From Calvatia gigantea (taxonomy: Eukaryota > Basidiomycota > Agaricomycetes > Agaricales > Lycoperdaceae): a stretch of 64,000 bases of DNA. The number at the start of each line of letters is the position of its first letter. The first letter of the stretch is position 1. The DNA is taken from positions 1,364,001-1,428,000 of the forward strand of contig JACAAK010000011.1 of the NCBI GenBank assembly GCA_025093985.1. The letters are read 5' to 3'. Shown in pieces: positions 12,186-25,300 of the stretch. Under the pieces are notes generated by a model. It had not been told where the DNA came from and searched no databases. It saw only the letters and a list, made by a program, of their open reading frames with translations. Both the position numbers and the translations under genes were made by a program.

Positions 12186-13802
12186 TCAAGCAAGGACTGG
12201 ACATACATCCCACAGGTCGAACAGCCACTTTATGAAAGAATCCCTGTCGCGTTCAAGCCAACAGAGGTCAGCAGTGTTGATTTGACCGAGAGCATTCAGG
12301 CATTCCGACCGATCTTTTTGAGTCTTGAATGGGCCTCTACCCCGTTTAGACCGGAGAAACCCAGTCACAGTCAAGTACACACTCGCATCAACATCTCGCT
12401 TCGAGTCGTTCGTAGAAGTTAGATCCCACTCTTCTTGATAGCTGGGACGTATATCGAGCCCACTTGGTGTCCCAGGGTGTGTCGAGGTAGAGTTCAAAAA
12501 GGGAGTGGGTGATGTCATCAACGGATTCACCGCGATTAATAAAAAATTCCTTGGATCTGGTTGGATCTGTAAGGTAATCGGAAAAAGAAGCGTGGAGAAG
12601 TGACACTTGGGATTTGTGTGCTTGTTTCGGGTGTGGGATCTCGAGCACGGAATGGAGTTTATGAAGAGAGCCGTGTACGACATTTTGTTCGAGACCAAGG
12701 ATGATGGATGCTCCCATGAGGCTACGAGACTCGAGGGGGTACGAAAGCCCGTCCTCGGTAGGGGTAGACTGTGCGCAGACGACATAACCAAGAATTCGTT
12801 TCGTGGTCTGCCACGATGTTGGTGGGACAGACGTTAGGATCTGGGTATACAACGCATCGAGCAGGGCAAAAGGGTGATCGTCGGTTACTTCAACATCCAG
12901 ATGGTCGATGACAGATAGGAGCAGGTTGAGTCGAAATACTGGATCAGCGTAATTAGGATCTTCCATAAAACGAACGGCGGTCCTCGCGAATACCAAAAGG
13001 CCCAATGCACCGTTAGTGAGCTTCAGGAACTGGGTTTCACTTGGCCAGTTCGAAGGAACATGCGAAAATTGTTTCCGCATAGCCTTGAAACTGGCATTAA
13101 GGTAGCGCTCAACATCCTCGCAGGCTTCAGTGGAGTTGATTGGTACATATTCCGACCAATAACTTGGAGTGACTGCCTCATCGTTGAAAATGGTTACGAT
13201 GTGCGGTTCTGGTCGGCTGGAGATGGCCCAGACGAGGGGTGCGTGTGGGAACTTGAGAACGAACTCGCTGACAAGTCGCACAATTTTGCATTGGTCATCC
13301 ACTCCTTCGCAGTTCATCTAAGCCATCCAGCAGAACCCCCCAAGGACCCTCTCCCTCTCCAATCCCTCCAATTCCGAATGGCTCGATAATGAAAGCCCGG
13401 AATTGCTCTTTCATCCCTTTCTTCAATAAACTTGGGTTGAGAGCGATCTGCTCTGTGATGTATGTTCGATAGGCAGGTATTGTCGTGGCTAAGTGGAAAG
13501 CAACTGGTGGTGACGACACGCTGAGGGTCTTTACGATCATTGAGCCTCGAAAAGAACAATGTCGCTCCAAGGCACTTGGCCTCGGCGAGAGATTCAGCAA
13601 AGGTCTGGATTACTGCGGATTTTCCAACGCCAGCTGGCCCGCTCAGCCACAGAAGCGCCCTCTGCCGCCCCTTGTCGTAGAACCATGCACCGATCCTCCT
13701 GCTGAGTTTGACACGCGTACCCGGATGGCACTGGGGCGGGGGATCACGAACAGAAGAGTCGTATTCTGCGCCCTCGATAACACGCTCAGAAAGTGCTTTC
13801 AT
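12186..13802 (-). pseudogene. NACHT-domain NTPase gene with two frameshifts
   Basis: The protein starts MKALSERVIEGAEYDSSVRDPPPQCHPGTR, the usual lead-in of basidiomycete NACHT proteins. A Walker A loop GPAGVGKSA lies near 13612-13640, LLDGLDE (Walker B) near 13320, then WAISSRPEPH and a C-terminal SLLHASFSDYL motif. Two single-base surpluses break it. At about 13505 the frame jumps from PQRVVTT to VAFHLATTIPAYRTYI. At about 13312 it jumps from GLDE to CEGVDDQCKIVRL. The distal part (12388-13317) is one long open frame; a further shift or intron is needed to reach 12186. Such STAND NTPases are thought to act in non-self recognition. This copy is related to 32631-33949. Confidence 0.8.
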
Positions 13803-14688
13803 TCCTGTAAGAGGTTAGACTATCAGTTAGCAGGGATATTGAAGTCCATATCGTAGATCTCACCGAGGGTGACAATATCGCTGATCTCCTAGGACATTGA
13901 AAGTGGGGTTATTTGTTATTTATGACCAAATCATGAGCATTAGAGAATAGGCCAGTGTCTGCACTCGTCGATGAATCAGCGTGAGGCTCAACAAACAAGA
14001 ATGGGGGAGAGTCACAAGCACCCACCATTGGAAAAAGTCGCGGTGGAGGGAAAGGAAGGGGAGAAGTTGCAGGCCATGCGGGAACCGTGTGTCTTTTGAC
14101 AAGCAAGCGCCTTGTTAATATTACCACCAATGCTGGGGGTTTGCCACCGAATATTGAGGCCTGAGGCCTGAGGATTGCTCCTTCGCCCTGACGCCACCAA
14201 AAATCACGGCTTGTATTTTGTCGTGCTATATCGCCACTCCTCCCCAAACAACCACCGATACTTACGAGGGGAGTGAGGAAATACTGTCCTGAAGGCTGAT
14301 GGAGAGAACATCATCGATCAGCGTGTGACGTCACCCAGAGGTTGAGAGGTGTTGCTCTCAGGCGTTACAGTAAAAAGTTTCTGCCGACCGAGAGCGTTCA
14401 GGCTCCGGCATTGTCCCTGACGCATTCACTTCCCACCGTTACAAGTGTTTTAAATCAATTATGGTTCATGCAAGATTGTAATGCTCATAACCTTAACGTG
14501 TTGACTCTTATGCCGAAGAGTTTGCTGATTGAAGATCTGATTACATGTTTGAATTTAAACTACGTAATGCAAGGGCACAAACCCATTCAAATACTGGATT
14601 CGACCTTCTCGTGCACGGTGCCTGCGTTTTGTTCTTCCCTCTCTAATCAACAACAACGCCGCAAACCACTCATTCCACTCCGCCTATC
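13803..14688. other. intergenic between the NACHT pseudogene and the AIF-like gene
   Basis: No gene is supported. The block near 14155-14300 (GAGGCCTGAGGATTG, then ...GCCCT..., then ATACTGTCCTGAA) resembles 6835-6890 upstream of IleRS, so a short dispersed repeat may be present. A CT-rich tract precedes the ATG at 14689. Confidence 0.35.
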
Positions 14689-16050
14689 ATGTCAAACACA
14701 GAGCTTCCGAATATTATCGTCGTCGGTGCTGGATGCGCAGGTGCACGCGCAGCCCACCTCCTTTCTAAATCGCTTGATATGACGAAATTCAACCTCATCG
14801 TCATCAACCCGCGGCCAAATTGCATTCTTTATCCTGCCACTGCACGCGTCGTTTCTTCCACTAGAGACAATCTCAAAGACAAGGTCTTCGTCCCAATTGA
14901 AAGCATTTTGAAGGGTAAAGGAAGATTCGTCCAGGGCAAGGTCACGAAAGTCGAGCCTGAGAAAGACGGTGGAGGAACCGTGGTTGTCTCCAACGGGGAA
15001 GCAATCCCGTATCGTGTTCTTATCTTGTCACCTGGCGTCTCGTGGGATAAACCGTTCGGATTTCCAGAAGGTTCTGATGATCTTGACGGTTACCTGAGCG
15101 CACAGCGTCAAGCGTTCGAAAAGGCGTCGAGCATCGTACTTGTTGGTGCCGGTGCTGTAGGATGCGGTATGTCCTTAGCTTTCTGCCGAGCTATGTATAT
15201 CTCAAACATTCACACAGAACTTGCTGGCGAATTGAGGGATATCTTCCCTGTAAGAAGTCACAGCATCCATCATTCCTCAGACTGATGGTTTGTGGATAGG
15301 ACAAGAAGATTACACTCGTGCACGGAGATTCCCTACCTCTAAACAACTTCTATCCGGCGAAATACCGTAGTGCCGTGCGTGAAAGCTGGGAGAAGAGGAA
15401 CATAGAATTTATCCTCGGCGATTTCATCGACACTATCCCGAATCTCAATGAGAAGATAACAGAGACGACGACTCGGAACGGTAAGACTATTAAAGCGGAC
15501 CTGGTGGTGTGTAATTATAGAAACCAGCCTCGAGTTCAGCAGTTTACTCACGTGTCTTCATGCACCCTTCCAGGTATCAACTCGTGGCCAGAAGCCCAAT
15601 ATCGAACTGTTCGCGGAATCCTTTGGCAAAGATACCCTTACCCCGCGGAGGCTCGTCAAGATAGAAGCAACGCTTCAGCTGCCTGGACATCAAGACATCT
15701 TCGTCATCGGCGACGTTATTGACTGGAAAGAACAAAAGCAAGCTTTTAAGGCTCAAGCGCATGCTGACATCGCAGTCTCCAATGTTCCTTTCCCTGCTTA
15801 AAGGCCAGAAGAAGCTTAAGAAGTACACTGGTATAACGGAATTCCTTTTCTTATCAAATGGCAGGGTAAGTCCGTTGTCATTTTCACAGCCTGAGGCGTG
15901 ATCGTCTGAACTGCTCTATTTCTGATGCAGACTGGCGGTGTGTCATTTGTCAATATACTTGGAGGAATTACCCTCGGGAACTGGGTCACTCGACAGGGGA
16001 AGTCGAAGGACTTAATCATTCCATTGCTTCGCAGCCACATTGGGGTGTAG
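14689..16050 (+). CDS. AIF/AMID-like FAD-dependent oxidoreductase
   Basis: Predicted FAD- and NAD(P)H-binding oxidoreductase of the apoptosis-inducing-factor-like group. The N-terminus has a Rossmann motif VVGAGCAGARAA, and a second nucleotide-binding motif VLVGAGAVGCG lies near 15140-15165. Downstream, IFVIGDVIDWKEQKQAFKAQ holds the second FAD motif (GD). The last exon ends NILGGITLGNWVTRQGK...RSHIGV. Four introns can be read, for example near 15250-15299, 15508-15574 and 15881-15931. One surplus C at about 15787 shifts the frame between ADIAVSNV and LSLLKGQKKLKKYTG; without it the protein runs to 16050, with it the protein ends at PFPA about 55 residues early. A copy of the last exon lies at 17637-17758. 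Confidence 0.8.
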
Positions 16051-16560
16051 TCTCGGTTTCGCATTGCCAGAGGCGGTGCATCACCGAACTGGGAGGAGCT
16101 TCCCTGGGTTTTTGGCAAGCGTTTAGCAATATAGGCCACCCACCTATTTATACCCCTATCTTCGAGCTATTCATGGATTTCGTTTTTCGGGTTGTTTTCG
16201 CTTTTGCGATACCCGGCGTATACCCCTTTGTCTTCGTCCTTCGGTGTCTCGTACAGGTTCCGCCATTACTCACTCAATCTGACGGACTGAGAGTCTCTTC
16301 GTGCTACTAGATATGACGATTATGACGTGTTGCTCATTTCCTGATATAATGTTACAACAGGGACATTTGCAAACAAGTCTGTCATGCCAAGGGGACTCCC
16401 GGAGAGGAAATTACGGAGACTCAGGCACACTCATCATGCGGTTACAAGAATAAAGTCCTGTGAGATCCCTTATCCCAACCTTGAAACTTGAAGTTTCGAT
16501 ATTCAGATGTCGTGTTGGTTGAATTCACAACCCATAGTCATGCTCTCTGGATGGTGCCCG
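16051..16560. repeat. duplicated downstream region of the AIF-like gene, copy 1
   Basis: It matches 17759-18480 over several blocks: TCACCGAACTGGGAGG, TTTAGCAAT-TAGGCCACCC, TACCCGGCGTATACC, GACGTGTTGCT, and finally GATCCCTTATCCCARCCT with the following 60 bp. The copy at 17759 carries extra sequence between blocks. Confidence 0.65.
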
Positions 16561-16619
16561 TATGGCACGTAATATGTTAGATATTTTCGTCAACTTTCTC
16601 TAAGGCTGTCCCCGGGTAG

Positions 16620-16760
16620 CGGGGTTCAAGCTTCAGACTCGGTCGAGCGACCGTATCGCCTGCTTCCAACGAAGATATAGGTCGTATCGTATTCCGAGAG
16701 ACGGAGGGCACCACTTGGTTCCCGATAGTTGATATCGCCCGATACTCCTGGCTCACCATA
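16620..16760 (+). pseudogene. 3' fragment of an F-box gene like 18540-20085
   Basis: The frame near 16670-16750 reads EDIGRIVFRE followed shortly by FPIVDI, against EDIGRTILWRGGASFFIVDIV at the C-terminus of the full F-box gene (20020-20085). The match is short and the fragment has stops upstream. Its position, between the AIF-like gene and the AKR fragment, is exactly where an F-box copy is expected if the AIF, F-box, AKR order was duplicated. Confidence 0.45.
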
Positions 16761-17057
16761 GGTTCCGCTTCGTTCCTGGTGCTTCCAGCGCACGGCGCTT
16801 AAAGGGCAGTCCAACTGGTGTCATGGTCGCTCGTGTGGGAACACTTGAGAAAAATCGCGGTGGGACATAAGAAGCGCAGGGGTGCGTGACGATCATAAAT
16901 GATTACTGTATGATGAATGAGCAATGGGCATCCCCCAGCGCCCCATACTATTCAGAAGTTCAATGCCACCTCACTGGGCAAGATCATATCAAATACCATA
17001 GCCATAGGGACCCTCCTGTGTGGGTGGACGTTCAAAGAACCATTAAGCCGAGCGCCG

Positions 17058-17483
17058 GATGATACAAATTCAACTCGACCCTATGCTGATGGATTCCAAG
17101 GTACTGGAAAGAGCCGTACTTCAAGGCAATCAACTCAATTCGTACTGTCGCTGATAAGCATGGTCTCACCATGGTTGAAGTCGCTCTTCGTTGGGTCTCC
17201 CACCATAGCCTCATGAAGTATGAAAACGGAGATGCCGTTCTGATAGGCGCTTCTAGCCTGGGACACCTCAAACAGGTTATTACTCTCAGCACTGCGATTT
17301 GGCCAACACTGACAGCTCTTCTCTAGAACCTGGTTGACCTTGAGAAAGGACGTTGCGTATGTGGCCACATATAATCTTTTATTTTCGCCTTTCTGAAAGA
17401 TCCACAAAAGCGGAGGAGGTTTTGCAAGTGTTGGATGCGGCCTGGTTGGAAGTTCAGCCTTACGCCAGCAAGTATTTCCGCTA
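17058..17483 (+). pseudogene. 3' fragment of an AKR7-like aldo-keto reductase gene
   Basis: It is collinear with 21735-22154 of the intact gene at high identity, including intron-derived sequence (CCCTATGCTGATGGA), the exon encoding TVADKHGLTMVEVALRWVSHHSLMKYENGDAVLIGASS, and the last exon AEEVLQVLDAAWLEVQP. An extra C in GGATTCCAAGG and a missing donor region break it. The N-terminal exons with the catalytic tetrad are absent. Confidence 0.8.
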
Positions 17484-17636
17484 GCTAGTTGCAAAAGTGT
17501 AGTTACAGGCAAATATTACATTTTTGTTGGCACAGAAACAACTTCGAAATGATATCGGTAAACATAGGAGCCCCCTATCTTCAGGCCAGAAGGTTTGACG
17601 GTAGTTCTTTCAAATTTTGCTTTGGCGCCATGGTTC

Positions 17637-17758
17637 GGACTGGTAGCATGTTATATGCCCATAAACTGAGAGGAATTACGCTCGGAAACTGGGTCACCCG
17701 ACAGGGGAAGCCAAAGGACTTGATCATTCTTCTGCTTCGCAGCCACATTGAGTTGTAG
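17637..17758 (+). pseudogene. last-exon fragment of the AIF-like oxidoreductase gene
   Basis: It encodes LRGITLGNWVTRQGKPKDLIILLLRSHIEL and a stop, nearly the same as the end of the gene at 14689-16050. The following 700 bp also match the downstream region of that gene. No upstream AIF exons remain. Confidence 0.8.
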
Positions 17759-18480
17759 TTTCGCTGCTGTGAAACTGGGGGCGGTTCATCGCCGAACTGG
17801 GAGGTGTTTCCCCGGGTTTTTGACAAGTATCTAGCGAAGTAGGCCACCCGGCTATTTATCCTCGATCTCCTAGCTATTCTTGGGTTTCATTTTCTTGATT
17901 CCTTTTTCTTTTTTTGTACCCGACGTATACCTTTTTGTCTCCGTCTCAGTGTCTTTCATGCAAAACCCCGTCATTATCCATTAATCTGAAGATCAGAGAG
18001 CTCCCTCTGACTCGATCTGACCGTTGGATATGAGCTTGATATTCCTGTACAAAGACTTGAGTGAAAGAGCACCCGCCGAGCTTTCAAGCCTCTTGCGTCA
18101 ATTTACAGGCCAGCGACAGAGATAGATAGGTAAGCGGGAATGCAGGATTTTGACGTGTTGCTAGTTCAAGAGCTAAGGACAAGACTAACACCAACAAACA
18201 ACGCGACTTATATTTGTGGGTAAGCGGATGCGCTTACACTGTGCTCCTTCCCATCATCTTATCTTTTACCGTACTTTACGCGTTTTATCTCAGCAGAGCC
18301 CACAGAGAACGCTTTCCTCGGTGTGATATACGCGGGTATCGAACATTCGACATCATCCTGAGTGAGCCTTTCTGGGGTTCCAGTAAGATCCCCTTATCCC
18401 AGCCTCGAAACTCAAAGTATCCAGGCGTCATGTTGATTGATTTCACGGCTCATAGAACTCACTAATAATTAGCATGGACC
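17759..18480. repeat. duplicated downstream region of the AIF-like gene, copy 2
   Basis: Homologous to 16051-16560. It now serves as the upstream region of the F-box gene. Confidence 0.6.
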
Positions 18481-18539
18481 TGCATTTTTCAATTTTTATG
18501 CCGACGGCCACCTGCACAAGTCCCGACCGATCCCTCCGA

Positions 18540-20085
18540 CACTTCAAGCCATGAGCTCAAACAAGGAAATCTCACAATCGCTTCCCTGCCGACTGACGCT
18601 CTGTTTCAAATTGCCACGCACTTAGACTGCTCTAGCCTGCTTCGCAGTGCGGATGGTATGCTACGAATTTGAGATGCCCTTTCGGAAAGAAAACTCACTT
18701 CCCGAAAGACTTGCAAAACCTTCTACATGATCGTACAAATGCGACAAATCTGGCAAAAACTCGTCCGTGATATTGAAGGCTATGCAGTCCAACCACTAGA
18801 AGAAACACTAGTCGACTACACCATAACAGAACTTGCACAATGGATACTCAGACGAACCCGAACTCGGGACGTATGGAGAGGGTTGATGCCACCTTGTCTG
18901 CGGACACGCACTGTGTCAATACCCCCTCATTCCGAACCACAGGTCGCCCTCTATCAGCAAACTTCTTCCTGGCGGCCGATGGCTATTAGTGGGTATGCTC
19001 AGTACGGCCATGTACTTTTATGATCTCGATTCTGCTGGTCCCGAACCACGGCTGCTATACGACCCATGCGGATCCGATAACGCAATAGCCGAGAACGAAA
19101 TAATTACCCACCAAAACGTCTGGATTGATGAGTCGAAGCCATGGCTATTCCTTCGTATTGGGGGTCTCATCCCTAGTCAAAGTGAGTCCTCTTAGTTGCA
19201 TCACATCCCATCAAAATCAACGGTGCCTGTCCTGCAGCAAAACCACAGGCATATGTTTATCAGGTTGAACAGATCGGTCACGGTGCAAATGCCGCTTTGA
19301 CTGCAACTCCTATCTCATTCAATGGTCTTAGGATCGGTCGGATGTTTATTACATCAGTAGCTCTCAGTGACAGGTACTTTTTGGAAGTGTGGGAGGACTT
19401 GTACACGGACCACGCAGAAATACTGGTTTACCCCTATGGCGAAGCTCATGGACGGGCGGAGTATTCTTGTGTAACTCCTATCCCCCGTCCTCTTGGCGGA
19501 GCCTCCATGGTGCGTTGCACTTTGAACACTTCCATTAACTTTCCCGAAGACTGTCCACAGATAACAGAACTCATCCATGGGAACGTTTTTGCTATGCACG
19601 CAAGGTTCAATCCGTTCTATATATTCGAGGTGGTCAGCGATGCCTCATCAGCCGCCCCGTTGTCAATCAAACGTCTGCATACACTCCCTATATCTTATCT
19701 TCTCCACTCCGAAATTTACTGGAACCCCGATTTGTCGCAAGTGGTTGTACTTACTCACAGTGGGCTAAAGAGTATCCTAATACCACACGACAAAGCGCTG
19801 GCCCCGACACTTACTGACCTCGGTGCATGGATTGGACCTCCGTACCAGGGTTCGGGTATGTTGTTGGGCATTTCCGCCTCCCTTGTTAACGACGAAACGG
19901 ACAATTCCACCAAAATTATTCTTCATAACTGGGATCCAACATCGGACTTGCCAAAAGAGTTTCCTGTTTCCAATTGGGCTCCAGAATCGGATGATGCGCC
20001 CAACCCACAAGCTTTCAGCGAGGATATAGGTCGCACCATACTCTGGAGGGGTGGCGCTTCATTCTTCATTGTTGATATCGTTTAA
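18540..20085 (+). CDS. F-box protein, basidiomycete type
   Basis: F-box proteins link substrates to SCF ubiquitin ligases. The N-terminal exon reads ASLPTDALFQIATHLDCSSLLRSAD, an F-box, then an intron (about 18656-18711) and CKTFYMIVQMRQIWQKLVRDIEG. The rest is a weakly conserved C-terminal region (19297-20085 is one open exon) ending FFIVDIV, as in the large family of mushroom F-box genes. No in-frame ATG is evident before the F-box, so a further 5' exon may exist. Near 18930-18955 the frame changes from PPHSEPQVALY to ISKLLPGGRWLLVGM, the conserved LLPGGRWLL segment, so there is either a one-base indel or an unseen intron. Tandem neighbours are the AIF-like fragment and the AKR gene. Confidence 0.65.
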
Positions 20086-20489
20086 TACCTTGCGGCCCAC
20101 CATCAGTACCGTACCTAGTCCTTGGTCTCTAGCGTCCACCTGCCGGACAGAGGGTACCAGTCCTGGTAGTCCAACCAAAGTCATAGCATGTATAATCGCC
20201 CGTCTGGAGACAACTGTGAGAATAATTACTTTTGAAACACAGGAGACGCAAGTACGCGGCATGGCGATAATAAATGAGAATCTCCCATACACTCCTTCAA
20301 TACTATCTTGCTTAGCAAGGTTGTCTTAAAATAGAACTACTTCCGTAGCTATCGCAATACTCTTGGGGGGAATGGACGTTGAAGAAACCACCAAGCCGGA
20401 TGCCGAACGAATTACGCGGCGTTCAACAACCAGGGGCGGCTTCGAAAGCACAGTCAGCAAGACTGCTGAAAAGCTCTCAGAAGTGCAGA
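20086..20489. other. intergenic between F-box and AKR genes
   Basis: About 400 bp without a supported gene. It ends with a TATA box for the AKR gene. Confidence 0.4.
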
Positions 20490-20499
20490 TATATAAAGG
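20490..20499 (+). promoter_or_regulatory. TATA box of the AKR gene
   Basis: TATATAAAGG lies about 70 bp before the ATG at 20566, a usual distance for a fungal core promoter. Confidence 0.55.
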
Positions 20500-20565
20500 T
20501 GCCATGGAGGGATAGAGACCACCAGTATACTCTCTCAGTTCCCAACTAACTACGTGTTCACTGCA

Positions 20566-22154
<1,589 letters not shown>

Positions 22155-22393
22155 CTTGTTTTACAAAGCTGTAGCTACATGTCAATATTACCTTTCGGTC
22201 GATACATAAGCGACTTCATGACCCAGCATAAAAAAGACGTGAATGAAGTTTGCATGTTTTCCATAGTGGAATACATATATACATTAAAAAAATGCCTGTT
22301 TATTTAATGCCTGTCAAGGGCCTTCGCTGATCCAATGATTAATATTAACACGTATGTATCCGAAAGTCCAAAATAGGAGACAATATCCCCGAG
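22155..22393. other. convergent intergenic region
   Basis: AT-rich spacer between the AKR gene (+) and the ubiquitin protease gene (-), likely holding both 3' ends. Confidence 0.4.
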
Positions 22394-25300
22394 TTAAACA
22401 CGCTCATACATGCATATATACGCTCGCGCGTTTAGGACCTCTTCAAGCGATACCAATCGGACAGTCGTGTCAGAAATATACGCCCACTGCCGCCTAGCCT
22501 GTCTACTTGACCTGTTCTGTCCTGGGGAAGATGGTGTCTCTGCTGATGTTGATGCTTCTTCCAACTTTTCTTTCTCCGTTAACGTTTCCTTCGCCGCTTC
22601 TTGTAGCTTCTCCTCTCTACTCTTCACCACTGTCAGGGGCGGCTCACTTGGCAATGCAACATATGCGATGTAATGTCCACCTAACTAGAGGTCACTGTCG
22701 ATACCTTTATCTCTCAGAACATACGAGAATAGACCTACCATATTCCCGATATGTACAACGACTGCGTATAGCCTGTACATACACCTCCCTTCTTCATCCC
22801 TCCCATCCTTCCCCCTCGTCTTATTACTTGACTTCGAATTGGTACTCATTTTGGATTTGGACCTCTTTAAGCCAACAACGTCTTCCTTCCTGGGCGCTAA
22901 AAAAGGGCTTAAATCCAGCCACTCTGGAAACGAGACAAACTCTTCCAACTTCTTGAACCCACCACCTCCAAAACCAAAACCACCACCAAACCCTCGTCCA
23001 CCCCCGAAACTACCTCCGCTGTATGAACCAGACGAACCAGAGGTCGAGGTTGAGAATCCAGCAGCGATCTTTCCTGCAAATGATGCTAAACCCGAGGTAG
23101 CCGACGAGGAATGTAATTGCTGAAATCGTTTGAGGTGGATGACGAGCACAGGGGGTGGGACTGATATGAGGTATCGCTTGTACGCTGGGCGGGGGATAGT
23201 TTCTTTCTTTCTTTTTTGCTTCGCTGCTGGTTTCGGGGATGAATTCGAAGTATGTTGTTGAGCATCCAATCTTGTCTGTGAAGGTGGGGGCGGAGAAATG
23301 ACTGTAGATGGAGGAGCTGGCGGAGACGACAGTCCTATCCCTTCAAGTCCGGGTGGAACAGCAGGCTTTCCTTTCCTTTTCCTTTCGGCGTCCGGCGCAT
23401 TCTCCTCTTCGCTCTCGGCACTTTCGCTCTCGGCGCTAGAATCTAGAGTTCCACTCATGCTAGCGCTCCGACTCGTGCTTCGACTCGTCATTTCTACCTC
23501 ACTACTCATTCCCTCCCCATCAGTACTCTCAGTTCCTCTTCTCCTTGGTCCCAAGCCCGACCTTCCAGGCATCCGTCTGGGAACGATTAACGAATCACTG
23601 AAGATCATTCCCCTCCTCTTTTTCACTTCCTCGTCGGTTTCCACCGCTTCTTCATCAAGCGCAACACTTGACCTTGATGATGGTGAGGAAGGGACCGAGT
23701 CTGGTACTCCATGCCTGTTTTTATCCTCATCTTCGCCGTCGCGTTCACTGCCGTATCCATCAGGAAAGGTGTCTTCCACGCCTGCGCCAGAGATAATCCC
23801 GTCCAACGATGGAACGGATGATGGCGTGTCCACAGCTGGTGTTGTCGATATACGAGGAATCGGAAGTCCTCCAGGTGTGTTCCATACTTGTTCAGACTGT
23901 GGTAATCGTGGTGATGGCATTCGACAGCTATGTAATTCGGTCGGTGGTGGTATTGTTGGGGGACTCCTGGATATTGCATGTTTCGACTCACTCCGCGATT
24001 CCATCTGCGAGCTCGAGCTATGCCTATGTGGACGGGTTGGTGCTGTAACAGGTATACTGCTTGAGTCGGATGGGAACGTAGTGGCAGAAGGTGTGATTGT
24101 GGGTGTTGAGAAAGAGAATGGAACTACGGGGTTGCTTGACCCCTTCGTTGTGCTTCCTGACCCCTCAGGTATGCGGTCACTTTGAAAGGAGTATAGACTT
24201 GGTGTTGACGATTGAGAGTCAATTGACATCAGCGGGGGTGCGAGGTCCACACCTTCCGTCTTGTTACCTTCCTTATCTTTTGCCCTGCCTTCCACGTTTT
24301 CCCCACCTTCTTCCTCGTCCTCATCGTCACTTTCCCCTTCCTCGACTCCTCCCTCTCCCCCCTTTAGATACCCATTCTGAATCTTCCAACACCGTCTACA
24401 ACCAACCATGTTCTCCCTATCCAATACTTCCACGGCCGTAAACATCCTCAGACACTCCTCGAGACCTGTGAATTGGCTCATAGCAGCCAACGGAAGCCAA
24501 GTCCCTACCCCTCCCGTCCCCCCACCAGTACCATGATCCTCGGATGAACCAATGCTCGAAGAATCAGAATGGGACTGCGAATGCGACTTGTTGCTCGGAG
24601 GATGTAAGCGCGCCGAAGTATGTTTCAACTTCGCCAATGGATTCGTGCTTCCCACTCCATGGCCATTCCTCTCCTCATCGTTCGCTCCAGTCGCACGAAC
24701 GGGAGTAGGTCCCACGTCAGCTAAGATCCTCCTCAGATACTCTTGCTCCTCCTTACTTTGCTTTGGAGGCTTAGGAGACTTGGATCTCTGAATTCCGCTG
24801 ACTTTTTGGATGGACTGGAGCTGTGTGGTTAGCCGGGGGAGTGTGTGAGATTGACTGGAGAAGGAACGGATGGCTTTAGGTGTCGAGATGACCGGTTGTG
24901 GATTTGATGTTCCCGCATTGTGCGGGGGCTGTTGAGGGAGAGTAATGAAGGAGGTGGAGACTTTGAGGGCGGTGCTGGGTGGGGGTGGGAGTGAAGGTGC
25001 ATGATTTATCAGAGTTGGTTGTGAGTTGGTTGTCGTGGACGTCAAGGTCAGGGTCGGGGTCAAGGAGTCAATGTCGGTAGTAACGGCAGTATCAGAGGTG
25101 GCAGTAGTAGACGTAGAAGTAGAAGGTTTGGGTTTTAAAGGCGATGAGCTGATGCGACGATCTGCCGACCGACTTCTCTTCTTCTCCTTCTCCTTCTCTT
25201 TATCTCGTCGACCAAGCCCAACAGTCATACTAATTCTTCGACTGATTTTGGTCCAGCTATCCTCGAAATCCAGCTTCTTCTTCTCCTTCTTGTCGTGTTC

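Noticed and set aside
14150..14420. Similarity of this region to the upstream area of IleRS (6770-7150), suggesting another duplicate
   Set aside because: Only short blocks match and I could not follow the alignment for more than about 100 bp.
23298..24185. Long plus-strand open frame (295 codons)
   Set aside because: It is the antisense shadow of the low-complexity exon of the ubiquitin protease.
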